A stretch of 64,000 nt of DNA. Source: Nitrospira sp. GTDB taxonomy: Bacteria > Nitrospirota > Nitrospiria > Nitrospirales > Nitrospiraceae. The notes beneath the pieces were generated by a model that saw only the letters and a list, made by a program, of their open reading frames with translations, was not told where the DNA came from and searched no databases. The stretch's first letter is position 1. Every line of letters starts with the position of its first letter. The position numbers and the translations under genes were made by a program. Positions 1 to 8,556 of the stretch are shown in pieces. The stretch is taken from positions 1-64,000 of the forward strand of contig JALHMZ010000008.1 in the NCBI GenBank assembly GCA_022843785.1, read 5' to 3'.

Positions 1-2
1 TG

Positions 3-320
3 TTCGGCGCCGCGGTCGGGAACGGCATCGTCCTCGTGTCTACCATCAACGGAATGCGGCAGGCGGGGTTCACCAGCGAGGAGGCGATCCGGCAAGGGTG
101 TCTCCAGCGCCTGCGTCCGGTCATGATGACGACGCTGACCACACTGTTGGGGTTAGCGCCGCTGGCGCTAGCGCAGGGTATCGGCTCGGAGGTTCAGCGA
201 CCTTTGGCGGTTGTGGTGATCGGCGGTCTGGCGAGTTCGACACTGCTCACGCTGATCGTGTTGCCCACGCTCTATCAATGGTTCGAGAAGAGCGATGGGT
301 CGGGAAAGGTGACGCAATAA
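3..320 (+). CDS. Heavy-metal RND efflux pump, C-terminal end (partial)
   Basis: The reading frame is open from the window edge (first full codon at base 3) to the TAA at 318-320. It encodes about 105 residues matching the last part of a CusA/CzcA-type inner-membrane RND transporter. Visible features are the start FGAAVGNGIVLVS, a cytosolic stretch rich in Arg (QRLRPVMMTTLTT), the segment GLAPLALA and a last membrane helix (AVVVIGGLASSTLLTLIVLP) ending in LYQWFE. TTLTTLLGLAPLAL before the final helix is typical of the heavy-metal branch of the family. The pump would use the proton gradient to export metal ions through a periplasmic adaptor and outer-membrane channel, which must lie upstream. 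Substrate cannot be told from this fragment. Confidence 0.9.
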   Translation, partial: FGAAVGNGIVLVSTINGMRQAGFTSEEAIRQGCLQRLRPVMMTTLTTLLGLAPLALAQGIGSEVQRPLAVVVIGGLASSTLLTLIVLPTLYQWFEKSDGSGKVTQ

Positions 321-606
321 ACACGGTCACTGCATTTCCCGACACAATGCCATAGGCCATGTTGGCCGTCGGACGACACGTTCCTGAGTGGCTCGCGAGG
401 CAGTTCAAGCAAACACGGAGAGACCGGTCTTGCACCGACCGGCAGCTTGTCGAACGTGCGCCGCTCCCGAAGGATGTCTCTGTTCTGAAGGAGTAGTCCT
501 CGGCCGACCACACGATCCGGGCGAGGCTCAGAGGCGGTGAGCGGTGTTCGAGTTGAGCATCCTCAATGCCTCATGGACGACGAGTTGATAAGGAGGAGCA
601 GTTGGT

Positions 607-1509
607 ATGAACACACGATACAATCGATCGTCGTGGCCAACGACTTCTCCGATGAAGCCCGGGATGCCGCCGAGCGGGCCGCCTGGTCGCTATGACGCAG
701 CATGCGCAGCTGAGTCTATTGCATGTGATCGACCGATCTGCTCTCACCACTCTTGGCAGATTATCCACCGCACCTTCCGAACTCGAAACCAAGCTCATCG
801 ACGACCCCAAGGTACGCTCAATGACTGGATCTCAGTCATCAGCAGAAAGGTTCCCGTTCAGGCCATCGTCTGGGTTAAAACCGGCCGTGTGCTCGATGAG
901 ATCGTCGCAGCGTCCGAAACGGCCGACCTGCTGGCCCTGGGCGTGCACGGGACGAACGTTTTGCGCAGTCTGATCATCGGCGCGACAACGGAACGTCTGC
1001 TGCGCATGTGCACTCGACCGGTGCAGGTCGTGAAGAATCTGCCGCTGGCAGAATATGGTCGCATCATCGTGCCAGTCGATTGTTCCGGCTACTCCGCCAC
1101 CGCGGTTGAAATGGCTGGGCGAATCTCGCCCAATGCCCGCATCACGATCGTCCATGTGTTTCGCGTTCCCTTCAAAGGGACACTCCGGATAGCCGGTGCG
1201 TCGGATGCGAACATCCGCAACTGCGAAGCGGAACAACAGGAAGCCATGAAGAAGATCTCGGGTCTGATCCACGACTTCTGTGACGATGTCCGTCGGATCT
1301 CGTATACGGTCGAACTGGGCGATGCGTCTCGTGTGATTCCTGCGAAAGAGCAGGATCTCGCAGCGGATTTGATCGTCATGGGCAAGCGCGGGCAATCCAT
1401 AGCCGAGGAACTGTTCCTCGGGAGCGTGACAAGCCATGTCCTCGCCGGCTCGACGTGCGACATCATGGTTATTCCGTGTGCAGAGGCGCCGGCCACGACA
1501 CGCAGTTGA
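607..1509 (+). pseudogene. Tandem universal stress protein (UspA x2), frameshifted in the first domain
   Basis: Two UspA domains are readable. The second, from about base 1060, is intact: VPVDCSGYSATA opens it, and GKRG-9 residues-GS is the ATP-binding motif. The first also has its nucleotide motif (GVHG-9 residues-GA). The N-terminus is broken across three frames: the ATG at 607 has a good Shine-Dalgarno (AAGGAGGAG, 590-598), but Usp-like sequence (IQSIVVANDFSDEA) lies in frame 3 from 615 to 692, continues in frame 2 from the ATG at 692 (LSLLHVIDRSAL) and enters the long frame at about 808 (QGTLNDWIS). The first 67 or so residues of the uninterrupted ORF from 607 are therefore not native. 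At least three small indels, or sequencing errors, explain this. A protein from an internal start could still supply the second domain. Confidence 0.8.
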
Positions 1510-2041
1510 CGCTGCAGGCTCTACCGCCATGAAGCGTCCAATTCAGCAGCGTGCGTCAAGCTCGACACGATCCGTAACGTGAGCACAACTGATCTTAGCG
1601 AGGCAGCACTGGACTGTTTCGTTGTCTTCGAGGGAACAGAAAGCATCCTAACTCAGGGGGCAGGCTGCTGCTTGGTGGAACCGCGGATACCAATCGCAGA
1701 ACGCCGCATCTGAGCCACTATTTCAGACTGGGGTTCGGTTCTGAAGGAGCAAGTGCGCTCCCTCGTACGTTAATTTCTGCTTTTCCCACAAGCAGAAAGA
1801 GAACTTATCGGTGATCCGGCAGGATGGGCCCCTGTCCGAAGATGGGGTTTATGCAGAACGACGCACCCTGGTCAGCCGCCCGTGCTTGGGATGCTCTAAT
1901 TCGATTCGGATCGGTCGCCCAAGCGCCGCTACGGAACTGTTGTGGCCTCTGTCCATGGACCTAATCCGGTTTTCCCTTCTCGAATCGTCTCTCCCGGCAT
2001 ACAGTAGAACCCTGGGGTGCGGTTACCTGCGGAGGTGTCCC
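1510..2041. other. Intergenic region without a supported gene
   Basis: These 532 bases hold no ORF with recognisable protein content. An open frame from 1811 runs into the membrane protein that starts at 2042, but its first 77 codons have no family signature and an implausible mix of residues, so I read it as untranslated leader. An inverted pair TTTCTGCTTT / AAGCAGAAAG (about 1772-1800) forms a small hairpin without a T-run. Confidence 0.5.
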
Positions 2042-2317
2042 ATGTTCGAACTCGTATTTGCCGGAGCCTTGGCGTTGCTCATCTGGGGGCTCATGGCGAA
2101 ACATCCGGTCATCAAGGCTTTTGCACGAATCTTTACAGGTTTGCTTACTCTGGCATCCGCTGCGGCAGGAATATTTCTCTTCAAAGTGGGGCAGCAGGCC
2201 CACTGGACCAGCGATGGCCCGGGAATGCTATTGATCATGGCGGGCATCCTCTTTTGCGGAATCTTCGCGCTCATCTTCGGAGGAGTATTCTTCAACTCGT
2301 TCAATCGGTCATCCTGA
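2042..2317 (+). CDS. Small inner-membrane protein, function unknown
   Basis: Encodes 91 residues. The start at 2042 is chosen because GGAGGTG sits at 2031-2037, just upstream, and because the protein becomes hydrophobic at once (MFELVFAGALALLIWGLMA). Three membrane segments are visible: residues 2-18, about 30-46 (FTGLLTLASAAAGIFLF) and 58-82 (LLIMAGILFCGIFALIFGGVFF). A short basic loop (KHPVIKAFARI) joins the first two. No catalytic motif is visible and I do not recognise the family. It stands alone between the damaged usp gene and a repeat element. Confidence 0.6.
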   Translation: MFELVFAGALALLIWGLMAKHPVIKAFARIFTGLLTLASAAAGIFLFKVGQQAHWTSDGPGMLLIMAGILFCGIFALIFGGVFFNSFNRSS

Positions 2318-2386
2318 GCGGGGCAATCGTCATTCGGTCCCTGTTTGCCGCACAGCGTCGTTCCGTATTCCTTCCGTAGCTGCTCA

Positions 2387-2594
2387 CCCACAGTATTCAT
2401 GACGGTTCGTGACGAAACAGCTGAGACGTCGCGCGAGACGGGCGTGTGGAGTCCCGAGAAGCCGGGGCATACTTGAAACAGTATGTCGAGGTTGCGAGGG
2501 GCGAGCCCGCCCGCTGGCCGCGCGAAGCGTGCGGCCACGCTCGTCACAGCGGCGTACCGGCGGTTGCAGTAGAAACGTTCATGAATACTGCGGG
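2387..2594. repeat. Terminal-inverted-repeat element, family 1 copy A (208 bp)
   Basis: The left end, CCCACAGTATTCATGA (2387-2402), matches the reverse complement of the right end, CCCGCAGTATTCATGA (2579-2594), at 15 of 16 positions. A related element lies at 30952-31095 and shares the blocks GACGGTTCGTGA, GCCCGCTGGCCGCGCGAA and GGTTGCAGTAGAA. Copy A carries about 64 extra internal bases. There is no transposase gene inside, so this is MITE- or REP-like. The stop codon of the neighbouring minus-strand gene (2595-2597) directly abuts its right end. Confidence 0.8.
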
Positions 2595-4145
2595 CTAGTC
2601 CGGTTGCGTCCTGTATCCTTCTCGCCCGATCAGCAGATCGTAGGGAGCGAAATCGTCGGTCAATTCGACACCCGTCGGCCATGGTTCAATTCGGCGGGTA
2701 TTCAAGAGCGCGATGGCCTCCATCGGTAGTTGCCGATTCATTGCCATGGCCGTGACGTTCTCGATCGTGCGTTCGGGTGAGCCGGCTTCGATCGGATGGC
2801 CTCCGAAGAAAATGATGTTTTTGGCTTGGGACATGCCTGTCTTCCAGGGGCCTTCGACGGCGAAGGATTGCAGGATCGGGAAGGCGCGGGTCATGGTTTG
2901 CACGACTGCCGCGGCTCGAGCGAGATCGCCTTCCGTGCCGGACGATGCGAGGTTCACCGCGACGACTCCGTCAGGATTTAAATGCGCGCGCACCAGTGAG
3001 AAGAATTCCACCGTCGTCAAATGAAACGGAATCATGTCCCGCGCAAAGGCATCAATCCACATGACATCGTAGGTGCGATCCGTCCCATTCAGGAAGGCGC
3101 GTCCATCTTTCACCGAGACATGGTGGTTGGCAGGCGCATGGTAGTCGAAGTATTCCTCAGCCATGCGTACGACTGTCGGGTCGAATTCCACGACATCAAG
3201 CTCCAAATCCGGCCAGTTGTGCGCCAGCCACTTTGCAATCGATCCGCCACCGTGGCCGAGAATCAGCCCGCGCTTCGGTTCGGGGGCCAATGCCAATGAA
3301 GACACCATTAATTGACTATAGGGGAGAAACAGCCACACGGGATCGGCTTTCCACATCGTGGCATGAAAGGTTCGATCCAACACGAGATACCGGAATAAGT
3401 CATCCTCACGGATGCGTACTTGCTGGTAGGGGCTGTCTTCTTGATAGGTCGGCTGATTCAGGCGTTGGAGCGGATGCAGTGCCAACGCTCCCAAGAGCGC
3501 GCCATACACAACGCTCAGGCCCACCATCAATGGACGGGCCGGCGTTCCTTTCACAAGCCACCAGAATCCGAGTCCCAGTTGAATGCCGCCCAGCCATGCA
3601 ACCAGCGACTGACTGCCGATCCATGACAAGAGAAAGAACGCGGTGCCCCATGTCCCTAGCAGGCTGCCGACCGTCGATAAGGCGATGAGACGTCCGGTCT
3701 GGCGGCCCAGGTGTTCCATGTCTGCCACGGAGAGACGCAACATCGCCGGCAATACGCCACTCAGACCGAACGCGGGAGGGGCAAGGAGGACGGAGGCGGC
3801 GAGGCAGGGCCCCCATCGTGGATCCTGCACGAGCTTGGCAATCTCGAAGAGGACCGGTTGGTTGCCCCATGCGATCAGGAAGGTCCAGCTTCCGGAAAAG
3901 ATCAATAGCGCGGCCAGGACTGTTCCCCCGGCATAGCGGTCGGAAATCCAACCGCCGAACGCATACCCGCTGCTCATCGCAGCCAGGATCACGCCGATCA
4001 ATGCGCCCCAGACGAATAATGAGTTTCCAAACACCGGGGCGAGCAGGCGGCTTCCCAGGATTTCAAGTGCCATCACCACCGCGCCTGTCACCAGGGCGGT
4101 CAGAAGAAGAAACCAGCGAGAGACGTGTGTCGGTGTCTGAGTCAT
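2595..4145 (-). CDS. Membrane-fused spermidine synthase-like protein
   Basis: A 516-residue protein in two parts. Residues 1-225 form about seven hydrophobic helices (opening FLLLTALVTGAVVMALEILGS) typical of the fused MFS/spermidine-synthase family. Residues 230-500 form a Rossmann methyltransferase-like fold: LILGHGGGSIAKWLA is the nucleotide-binding glycine loop, LDVVEFDPTVVRMA the acidic strand end, and DVMWIDAFARDMIPFHL matches the spermidine-synthase catalytic region (WIDAF). Known soluble homologues move aminopropyl groups from decarboxylated SAM to putrescine. Membrane-fused members are mostly uncharacterised, so the substrate is uncertain. It is monocistronic and divergent from ugd; its stop codon touches the repeat element at 2594. 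Confidence 0.85.
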   Translation of the reverse strand: MTQTPTHVSRWFLLLTALVTGAVVMALEILGSRLLAPVFGNSLFVWGALIGVILAAMSSGYAFGGWISDRYAGGTVLAALLIFSGSWTFLIAWGNQPVLFEIAKLVQDPRWGPCLAASVLLAPPAFGLSGVLPAMLRLSVADMEHLGRQTGRLIALSTVGSLLGTWGTAFFLLSWIGSQSLVAWLGGIQLGLGFWWLVKGTPARPLMVGLSVVYGALLGALALHPLQRLNQPTYQEDSPYQQVRIREDDLFRYLVLDRTFHATMWKADPVWLFLPYSQLMVSSLALAPEPKRGLILGHGGGSIAKWLAHNWPDLELDVVEFDPTVVRMAEEYFDYHAPANHHVSVKDGRAFLNGTDRTYDVMWIDAFARDMIPFHLTTVEFFSLVRAHLNPDGVVAVNLASSGTEGDLARAAAVVQTMTRAFPILQSFAVEGPWKTGMSQAKNIIFFGGHPIEAGSPERTIENVTAMAMNRQLPMEAIALLNTRRIEPWPTGVELTDDFAPYDLLIGREGYRTQPD

Positions 4146-4312
4146 GGGGCGGAAGACACAATCACGTTAGGGCAGAGAAAACCATATCGAAGACGTTCTC
4201 GTTCCGTTGTTCCACATGTGTTTGAAAGGGAGCCGGATTCTACTCAACGGATTTTCCGTGAGTCAATGAACAAGGCATATTAGCTGGGACTGAGACAGAA
4301 GGTAAGAGTTCA

Positions 4313-4341
4313 TTGCCAGTGCTGCCCAGCATTGCTATACT
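4313..4341 (+). promoter_or_regulatory. Predicted sigma-70 promoter of ugd
   Basis: TTGCCA (4313-4318), a 17-base spacer, and TATACT (4336-4341) give near-consensus -35 and -10 boxes. Transcription would start near 4348, about 40 bases before the ugd ATG. Seen directly; use of the promoter is inferred. Confidence 0.65.
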
Positions 4342-4387
4342 TTCTTTGCCCAACCGCAATTCATTCTTGTTCTGAGGAGATTTGTTT

Positions 4388-5710
4388 ATGCACATCAGTG
4401 TCATTGGAACCGGTTACGTCGGACTTGTCACAGGGGCGTGTTTCGCGGAGTTTGGTGTGAACGTCACCTGCATGGACAACGATGCGAAACGAATTGAAAA
4501 GCTTGAGAAGGGCGAAGTCCCGTTTTTTGAGCCGGGCATTGCAGAGCTGGTTGCCAAAGGGGTCAAAGAAGGACGACTCAGCTTTACGACGGATATTGCC
4601 AAAGCTGTTGAGAAGGCGTTGGTGGTGTTTATAGCTGTGGGCACGCCTCCGAGCGAAGACGGGTCTGCGAATTTGTCGTTTGTGGAAGAGGTGGGGCGTG
4701 GGATTGCGCGCCATATGACCAGCTACAAGGTGATTGTGACCAAGTCCACTGTTCCGGTGGGGACCGGAGAAAAAATACGAGAGGTGATGAAGCAGACTCA
4801 GAAAACCCCCATCCGATTCGATGTGGTCTCTAACCCTGAGTTTCTGCGGGAAGGGTCGGCTATTGAAGATTTCATGAGGCCGAATCGCGTGGTAATCGGG
4901 GCGGATAGCGATCAGGCCGTTGCCATCATGAAAGATCTCTATCGTCCATTATATCTCATCGAGACCCCAATCGTTGTGACCGACGTGCCGACCGCGGAGC
5001 TCATCAAGTATGCGTCCAATGCTTTCCTTGCGACGAAGATCTCCTTTATCAATGAGATCGCCAATCTCTGTGAACGGGTCGGTGCCAACGTGCAAATGGT
5101 GGCCAAAGGCATGGGGCTCGACCATCGAATTGGTTCCAAGTTTCTTCATGCCGGACCCGGGTTCGGCGGATCATGCTTTCCTAAAGATTTGGCTGCGCTC
5201 ATCCAGACGGGGGAGCGCCACGGCTATCAGATGCAGATCGCCTCAGCGGCCTCTCGAGTGAACGACGTGCAACGTAAGCAGATGGTGGCCAAGATTCGCG
5301 AGGCCGTTGGAGGGCTAAAAGGGAAAACTTTTGGAATGCTGGGTCTCTCATTCAAGCCCAATACTAACGATCTTCGGGAAGCGCCGGCGCTGGCGATTGG
5401 GCAGGAGCTCTTGGCAGAAGGAGCGCTCATCCGAGCGTATGATCCGGAGGCGTTGGAGGAAGCGTGTCGAATACTTCCCGGGCTGCAGCCCTGCCGGGAT
5501 GCCTATCATGCAGCTGAGGGCGTGGACGCCCTGATCATCATGACCGAGTGGAACCTGTTTCGTAGCCTGGAGTTCGACAAATTGAAAGCCGTGATGCGCA
5601 AACCGGTGTTGCTTGACTTGCGAAACGTCTACGACTCAGAACGGGTCGTCGCCGCAGGATTTACCCACATATCGGTAGGACGCAGGCCGCACGACCCTAA
5701 GAATTCTTAG
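4388..5710 (+). CDS. ugd: UDP-glucose 6-dehydrogenase
   Basis: Oxidises UDP-glucose to UDP-glucuronate with two NAD+, in the cytosol, supplying uronic acids for surface polysaccharide. The 440-residue protein opens with the NAD-binding motif GTGYVGLVTGACFAEFG. VFIAVGTPPSEDGSANLS, STVPVGTG and NPEFLREGSAIEDF are family signatures, and the catalytic loop GPGFGGSCFPKD contains the active-site Cys. The start is the ATG at 4388 with GAGGAG at 4374-4379; an in-frame TTG six bases upstream is less likely. It overlaps the convergent HEAT gene by four bases at its 3' end. A UDP-glucuronate 4-epimerase at 41884-42906 could use its product, although the two genes are 37 kb apart. Confidence 0.96.
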   Translation: MHISVIGTGYVGLVTGACFAEFGVNVTCMDNDAKRIEKLEKGEVPFFEPGIAELVAKGVKEGRLSFTTDIAKAVEKALVVFIAVGTPPSEDGSANLSFVEEVGRGIARHMTSYKVIVTKSTVPVGTGEKIREVMKQTQKTPIRFDVVSNPEFLREGSAIEDFMRPNRVVIGADSDQAVAIMKDLYRPLYLIETPIVVTDVPTAELIKYASNAFLATKISFINEIANLCERVGANVQMVAKGMGLDHRIGSKFLHAGPGFGGSCFPKDLAALIQTGERHGYQMQIASAASRVNDVQRKQMVAKIREAVGGLKGKTFGMLGLSFKPNTNDLREAPALAIGQELLAEGALIRAYDPEALEEACRILPGLQPCRDAYHAAEGVDALIIMTEWNLFRSLEFDKLKAVMRKPVLLDLRNVYDSERVVAAGFTHISVGRRPHDPKNS

Positions 5711-6420
5711 GTCAGTTTCGGTAGCTCGGCGCCGGTGTCCACTTTTGTCTTGGGCTTGTATCCCATTCGGTCTAAGACTTTGAGAATCTTCGTCTTCAGC
5801 CGATCGTCGGCTTCGGTCAATGCCGTGGCCAGAGGTTCAACTGCCGGTTTGCCGATTTTTCTGATAATTTCCGTCGCGGATTGACGGATCTCATCTTCCT
5901 CCGATACCAACAATGGAATCAGTGACGTGACGGAAATGCCGCCGAGCTTGATCAGGGAATCATAGGCGCGCTGACGGACATCACCCACATCGTCGGTCAG
6001 TGCGGCCACGAGCGGATCGACGGCCCGGTGGTCTTTGAGTTCACCCAGGACCTCCGCCGCATATTTGCGGTTCAGCCAATGCGGATCTTTGAGGTCCAGC
6101 AGCATGGCATCGGCCTTGGCCGCGTTCGGGTCTTTGGCGCGAATTCTGAAACTCTTGGCGATCCGTTTCCCGCCTTCTTCCACGACCCGGATGGTCGCGC
6201 CGTCTCCGGCCTTGAGCTTCTTGAGGTCCTCCAGCGCTTCGTCCGCGACATCCAGCACGACCGTCTTCCCGTCGTAGGCGAGGAGTTCGACTTCTAGTTG
6301 TTTGGCCTCCGGGTTGACCGACACGACCCGTTCGGTGACGAGGTTGAACCCATCCTGCTTCTCTCCCCCTTTGAGGCCGATTTGAATCAATTTCACTGGA
6401 GCATCGTCTGGCATGGCCAT
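5707..6420 (-). CDS. HEAT-repeat protein with N-terminal beta domain
   Basis: A 237-residue protein without signal peptide. Residues 1-95 are a non-helical domain (PVKLIQIGLKGGEK... RVVSVNPEAKQLEVELLAYDG... GATIRVVEE) that looks like a small beta-barrel. Residues 100-225 are about four HEAT repeats of the PBS-lyase type (LNRKYAAEVLGELKDHRAVDPLVAAL; IRQSATEIIRKIGKPAVEPLATAL). It ends in a cap, KVLDRMGYKPKTK, comparable with the caps of the other HEAT proteins nearby. HEAT arrays are binding scaffolds; no catalytic residues of a bilin lyase are evident. It is the most downstream of four HEAT genes on this strand and is separated from the others by a repeat element, so it may be transcribed separately. 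Confidence 0.85.
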   Translation of the reverse strand: MAMPDDAPVKLIQIGLKGGEKQDGFNLVTERVVSVNPEAKQLEVELLAYDGKTVVLDVADEALEDLKKLKAGDGATIRVVEEGGKRIAKSFRIRAKDPNAAKADAMLLDLKDPHWLNRKYAAEVLGELKDHRAVDPLVAALTDDVGDVRQRAYDSLIKLGGISVTSLIPLLVSEEDEIRQSATEIIRKIGKPAVEPLATALTEADDRLKTKILKVLDRMGYKPKTKVDTGAELPKLT

Positions 6421-6433
6421 ATTCCTTTATCTA

Positions 6434-6557
6434 GCAGGATGCTGAAAAAGCCCCCCAGCTGCGTTCTCGCATCGCTCAGAGGCTCAACGTACCGAAGCGT
6501 ACGCCTCGCTTCTTCGCTCGCTGCGGCCTTGCGGGATGGCCTCTTTGAGCATCCTGC
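6434..6557. repeat. Terminal-inverted-repeat element, family 2 (124 bp)
   Basis: The left end GCAGGATGCTGAAAAAG (6434-6450) pairs with the right end, whose reverse complement is GCAGGATGCTCAAAGAG (6541-6557). The interior contains the inner palindrome GTACCGAAGCGTAC. No coding capacity. A half copy with the same left end lies at 16433. I remember this end sequence as abundant in Nitrospira genomes, but that needs a search. Confidence 0.8.
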
Positions 6558-6649
6558 GGTTATTCTGACACCCGTGTCATACAGAAGACTTCACTGGCAT
6601 TTGATGGGTGCAACGAGTTTTTTCGCAGCCTGCTGGTTCTGATGAATCG

Positions 6650-7414
6650 TTATGCGCTTGGTTTCCAGCCGAAGCTGGCCAACACGGCTTCGACCGTTTC
6701 CTGCACCATTGTATTTTCATCGTTCAGCAGCGGGAGCAGCGGTTGGATCGCTTCTTTCGCGCCGAGTCGAGCGAGTGACTCGGCGGCGTTCCGCCGCACC
6801 AGCCAGTCTTCATCCTTTAAGCATTCGATCAGAGGGTTGATTCCGCGTGCGTCGCCGATTTTGCCCAACGCTTCCGCCGCATGGCGGCGAACCATCCAGT
6901 TCGTGCCGAGCAAACCGTCAATCAAGGCTTCGACCGCCCGAACGTCGCCGATTTTCTTGAGCACACGGGCGGCATCTTCGCGCACGGTGCCGTCAGTCAG
7001 CGCGTCAATCAAACCGGGGACTGCTCGTGCATCGCCGACTCGTTCCAAGGCCCATACCGCTGCGGTCCGCACCGCGCCATCCTTATCTTTGAGTGCGGCG
7101 GCCAAGGGTTCGACCGCGCGTGGGTCCCGGAGTTTGCCGAGCGCCGAGGCCGCCTGTTCCCTGATAGCCCACTCATCGTCGCGTAAGGCTTCGAGCATCG
7201 GCTCCACGATCGACGGCCCGATCCGGACGGCGGCGCTGGTTGCGGCTTCCCGAATCACCACATCTTCATCGGCCATCAATCCGATGAGGCGTGGAAGCGC
7301 GTCGGCGCCGGCCTGTCCGAGACTTGCGATCGCGTGGTCCCGTAAGGCTTCATTGTCGTCCCGCAATGCCGAAATGAGTTGATCGATCCGATCGGACTCT
7401 GTGTCGTTACTCAT
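6650..7414 (-). CDS. HEAT-repeat protein
   Basis: A 254-residue soluble protein made almost wholly of about eight HEAT/PBS-lyase repeats of 31 residues. Typical units are VREDAARVLKKIGDVRAVEALIDGL and VRRHAAEALGKIGDARGINPLIECL. It has no signal peptide and no accessory domain. It ends in ASFGWKPSA, the same Gly-Trp-Lys-Pro style of cap seen in its neighbours. Its start overlaps the end of the upstream HEAT gene (7407-8507) by eight bases, so the two are probably translationally coupled. A scaffold or adaptor role is inferred from the fold; the partner is unknown. Confidence 0.88.
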   Translation of the reverse strand: MSNDTESDRIDQLISALRDDNEALRDHAIASLGQAGADALPRLIGLMADEDVVIREAATSAAVRIGPSIVEPMLEALRDDEWAIREQAASALGKLRDPRAVEPLAAALKDKDGAVRTAAVWALERVGDARAVPGLIDALTDGTVREDAARVLKKIGDVRAVEALIDGLLGTNWMVRRHAAEALGKIGDARGINPLIECLKDEDWLVRRNAAESLARLGAKEAIQPLLPLLNDENTMVQETVEAVLASFGWKPSA

Positions 7415-8507
7415 GTTCCTGTATCTCTTCCTGCCTGAGGGCTGACGATTCAGACAACGCGTCGAGTTTATCAGCGATGAGCCCTGAGTTGTAAGCCACT
7501 AATCCATCGCGATCCGTTCTCAGTCGGTCAAAGAGTTCTTTGTACGGGCGTAAGACTTCTACGTCTTTAATCTTGGCAAGGGCTTCCATCGCATAGACTC
7601 GCAACGGGCGAATCGGGATTGCGTCCAGATAGAGCCGGGTCGGTCTGGCGTCTCCGATCAATCCGAGCGCTTTGATCGCCAGCTCTTTCACGCCGGTATC
7701 CTTGTCGTACTCCAGTCGTTTCATCAGCGGTGCGACCGCCCGTACGTCTGCAATCTTCCCCAACAAATCCGCTGCCGCTTCGCGTACCAGCCAGTCGTCA
7801 TCTTCGAGATACTCAATCAGGATTTCCACACTGGGGCGTCCGATGCCCAGCAGGTTGATGACGGTCGACATGCGGGCCTCTTCCCGCTCGCTGGCCCCTT
7901 CGATCGCACGGAGCGCGTCGAACATACTATCGATCCGTTCACGAATTGCGCCCAGTTTCTTCAACGTCCCAACGGCGATGTCTTGGACCGCCGGCTGGCC
8001 CATGGCCTCGATGAAGGCATCAATGGAACGAGGGTCTAAGAGTTGATCGAGCATCGTGGCCGCCGTGATCTGGGCCTCCGGATCGGGATGTTTCAGCATC
8101 GTACAGAGAGGAATGACCGCGGTCGGAATCGCGCCGACCAGATGGGTCATCAGCTGCCTGGCTTCTCCCTCCTGGTGTTTGGGAAGCAGTGAGACCAATG
8201 CTGAGGCTGTATCCGTATCCAGAATGCCGGCCATCTGCTCCAAAGCCATGGCGCCGGCCTTGCGCACGGCAGCGTCTTCATCTTCAAGAAGGCTGACGAG
8301 CGCCACGCCAGACTGGGGATCTTTGATTCGGGACAACATCGCCGCCACTTCTTTTTTCAACTCCGGCGTGCCTGACTGCAGTGCCTCAACCAGGGCCTGC
8401 ACCGCCCGTGGTCCGCCGGCCACACAGGCCGCTGTGGCTCGCATGCGTCGCCAGTCTTCTTCGTGGACCAGCTCAGAGACCAGGGTTTCAATCGTTTCTT
8501 TCGGCAT
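7407..8507 (-). CDS. HEAT-repeat protein
   Basis: A 366-residue protein, predicted cytosolic. HEAT-like helix pairs run through its whole length, less regular in the first half (DWRRMRATAACVAGGPRAVQALVEAL; AVRKAGAMALEQMAGILD) and clearer around residues 225-300 (VREAAADLLGKIADVRAVAPLMKRL; VKELAIKALGLIGDARPTRLYLDAI). The C-terminus (KELFDRLRTDRDGLVAYNSGLIADKLDAL) departs from the repeat and lacks the Gly-Trp cap of its neighbours. It is the middle gene of the tight HEAT group, separated from the first gene by a 46-base spacer made of 7-nt units and overlapping the next by eight bases. Confidence 0.85.
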   Translation of the reverse strand: MPKETIETLVSELVHEEDWRRMRATAACVAGGPRAVQALVEALQSGTPELKKEVAAMLSRIKDPQSGVALVSLLEDEDAAVRKAGAMALEQMAGILDTDTASALVSLLPKHQEGEARQLMTHLVGAIPTAVIPLCTMLKHPDPEAQITAATMLDQLLDPRSIDAFIEAMGQPAVQDIAVGTLKKLGAIRERIDSMFDALRAIEGASEREEARMSTVINLLGIGRPSVEILIEYLEDDDWLVREAAADLLGKIADVRAVAPLMKRLEYDKDTGVKELAIKALGLIGDARPTRLYLDAIPIRPLRVYAMEALAKIKDVEVLRPYKELFDRLRTDRDGLVAYNSGLIADKLDALSESSALRQEEIQEHE

Positions 8508-8523
8508 TGTCTCGTGACCCCAA

Positions 8524-8556
8524 TACTCACAACTTACAACTCACCACTCAAGACTA
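8524..8556. repeat. Period-7 degenerate repeat spacer
   Basis: Consecutive heptamers of the form ACAACTT, ACAACTC, ACCACTC and AAGACTA fill the gap between two HEAT genes in register. This is one of at least eleven such spacers in the window. Confidence 0.6.

Noticed and set aside
359..496. 45-codon plus-strand frame after the RND pump
   Set aside because: It has no ribosome site, no family signature and lies between two genes as ordinary spacer; kept as unsupported.
832..1530. 232-codon frame antisense to the usp gene
   Set aside because: Its length follows from the codon bias of the real gene on the other strand; the sequence is His- and Arg-rich without any family pattern.
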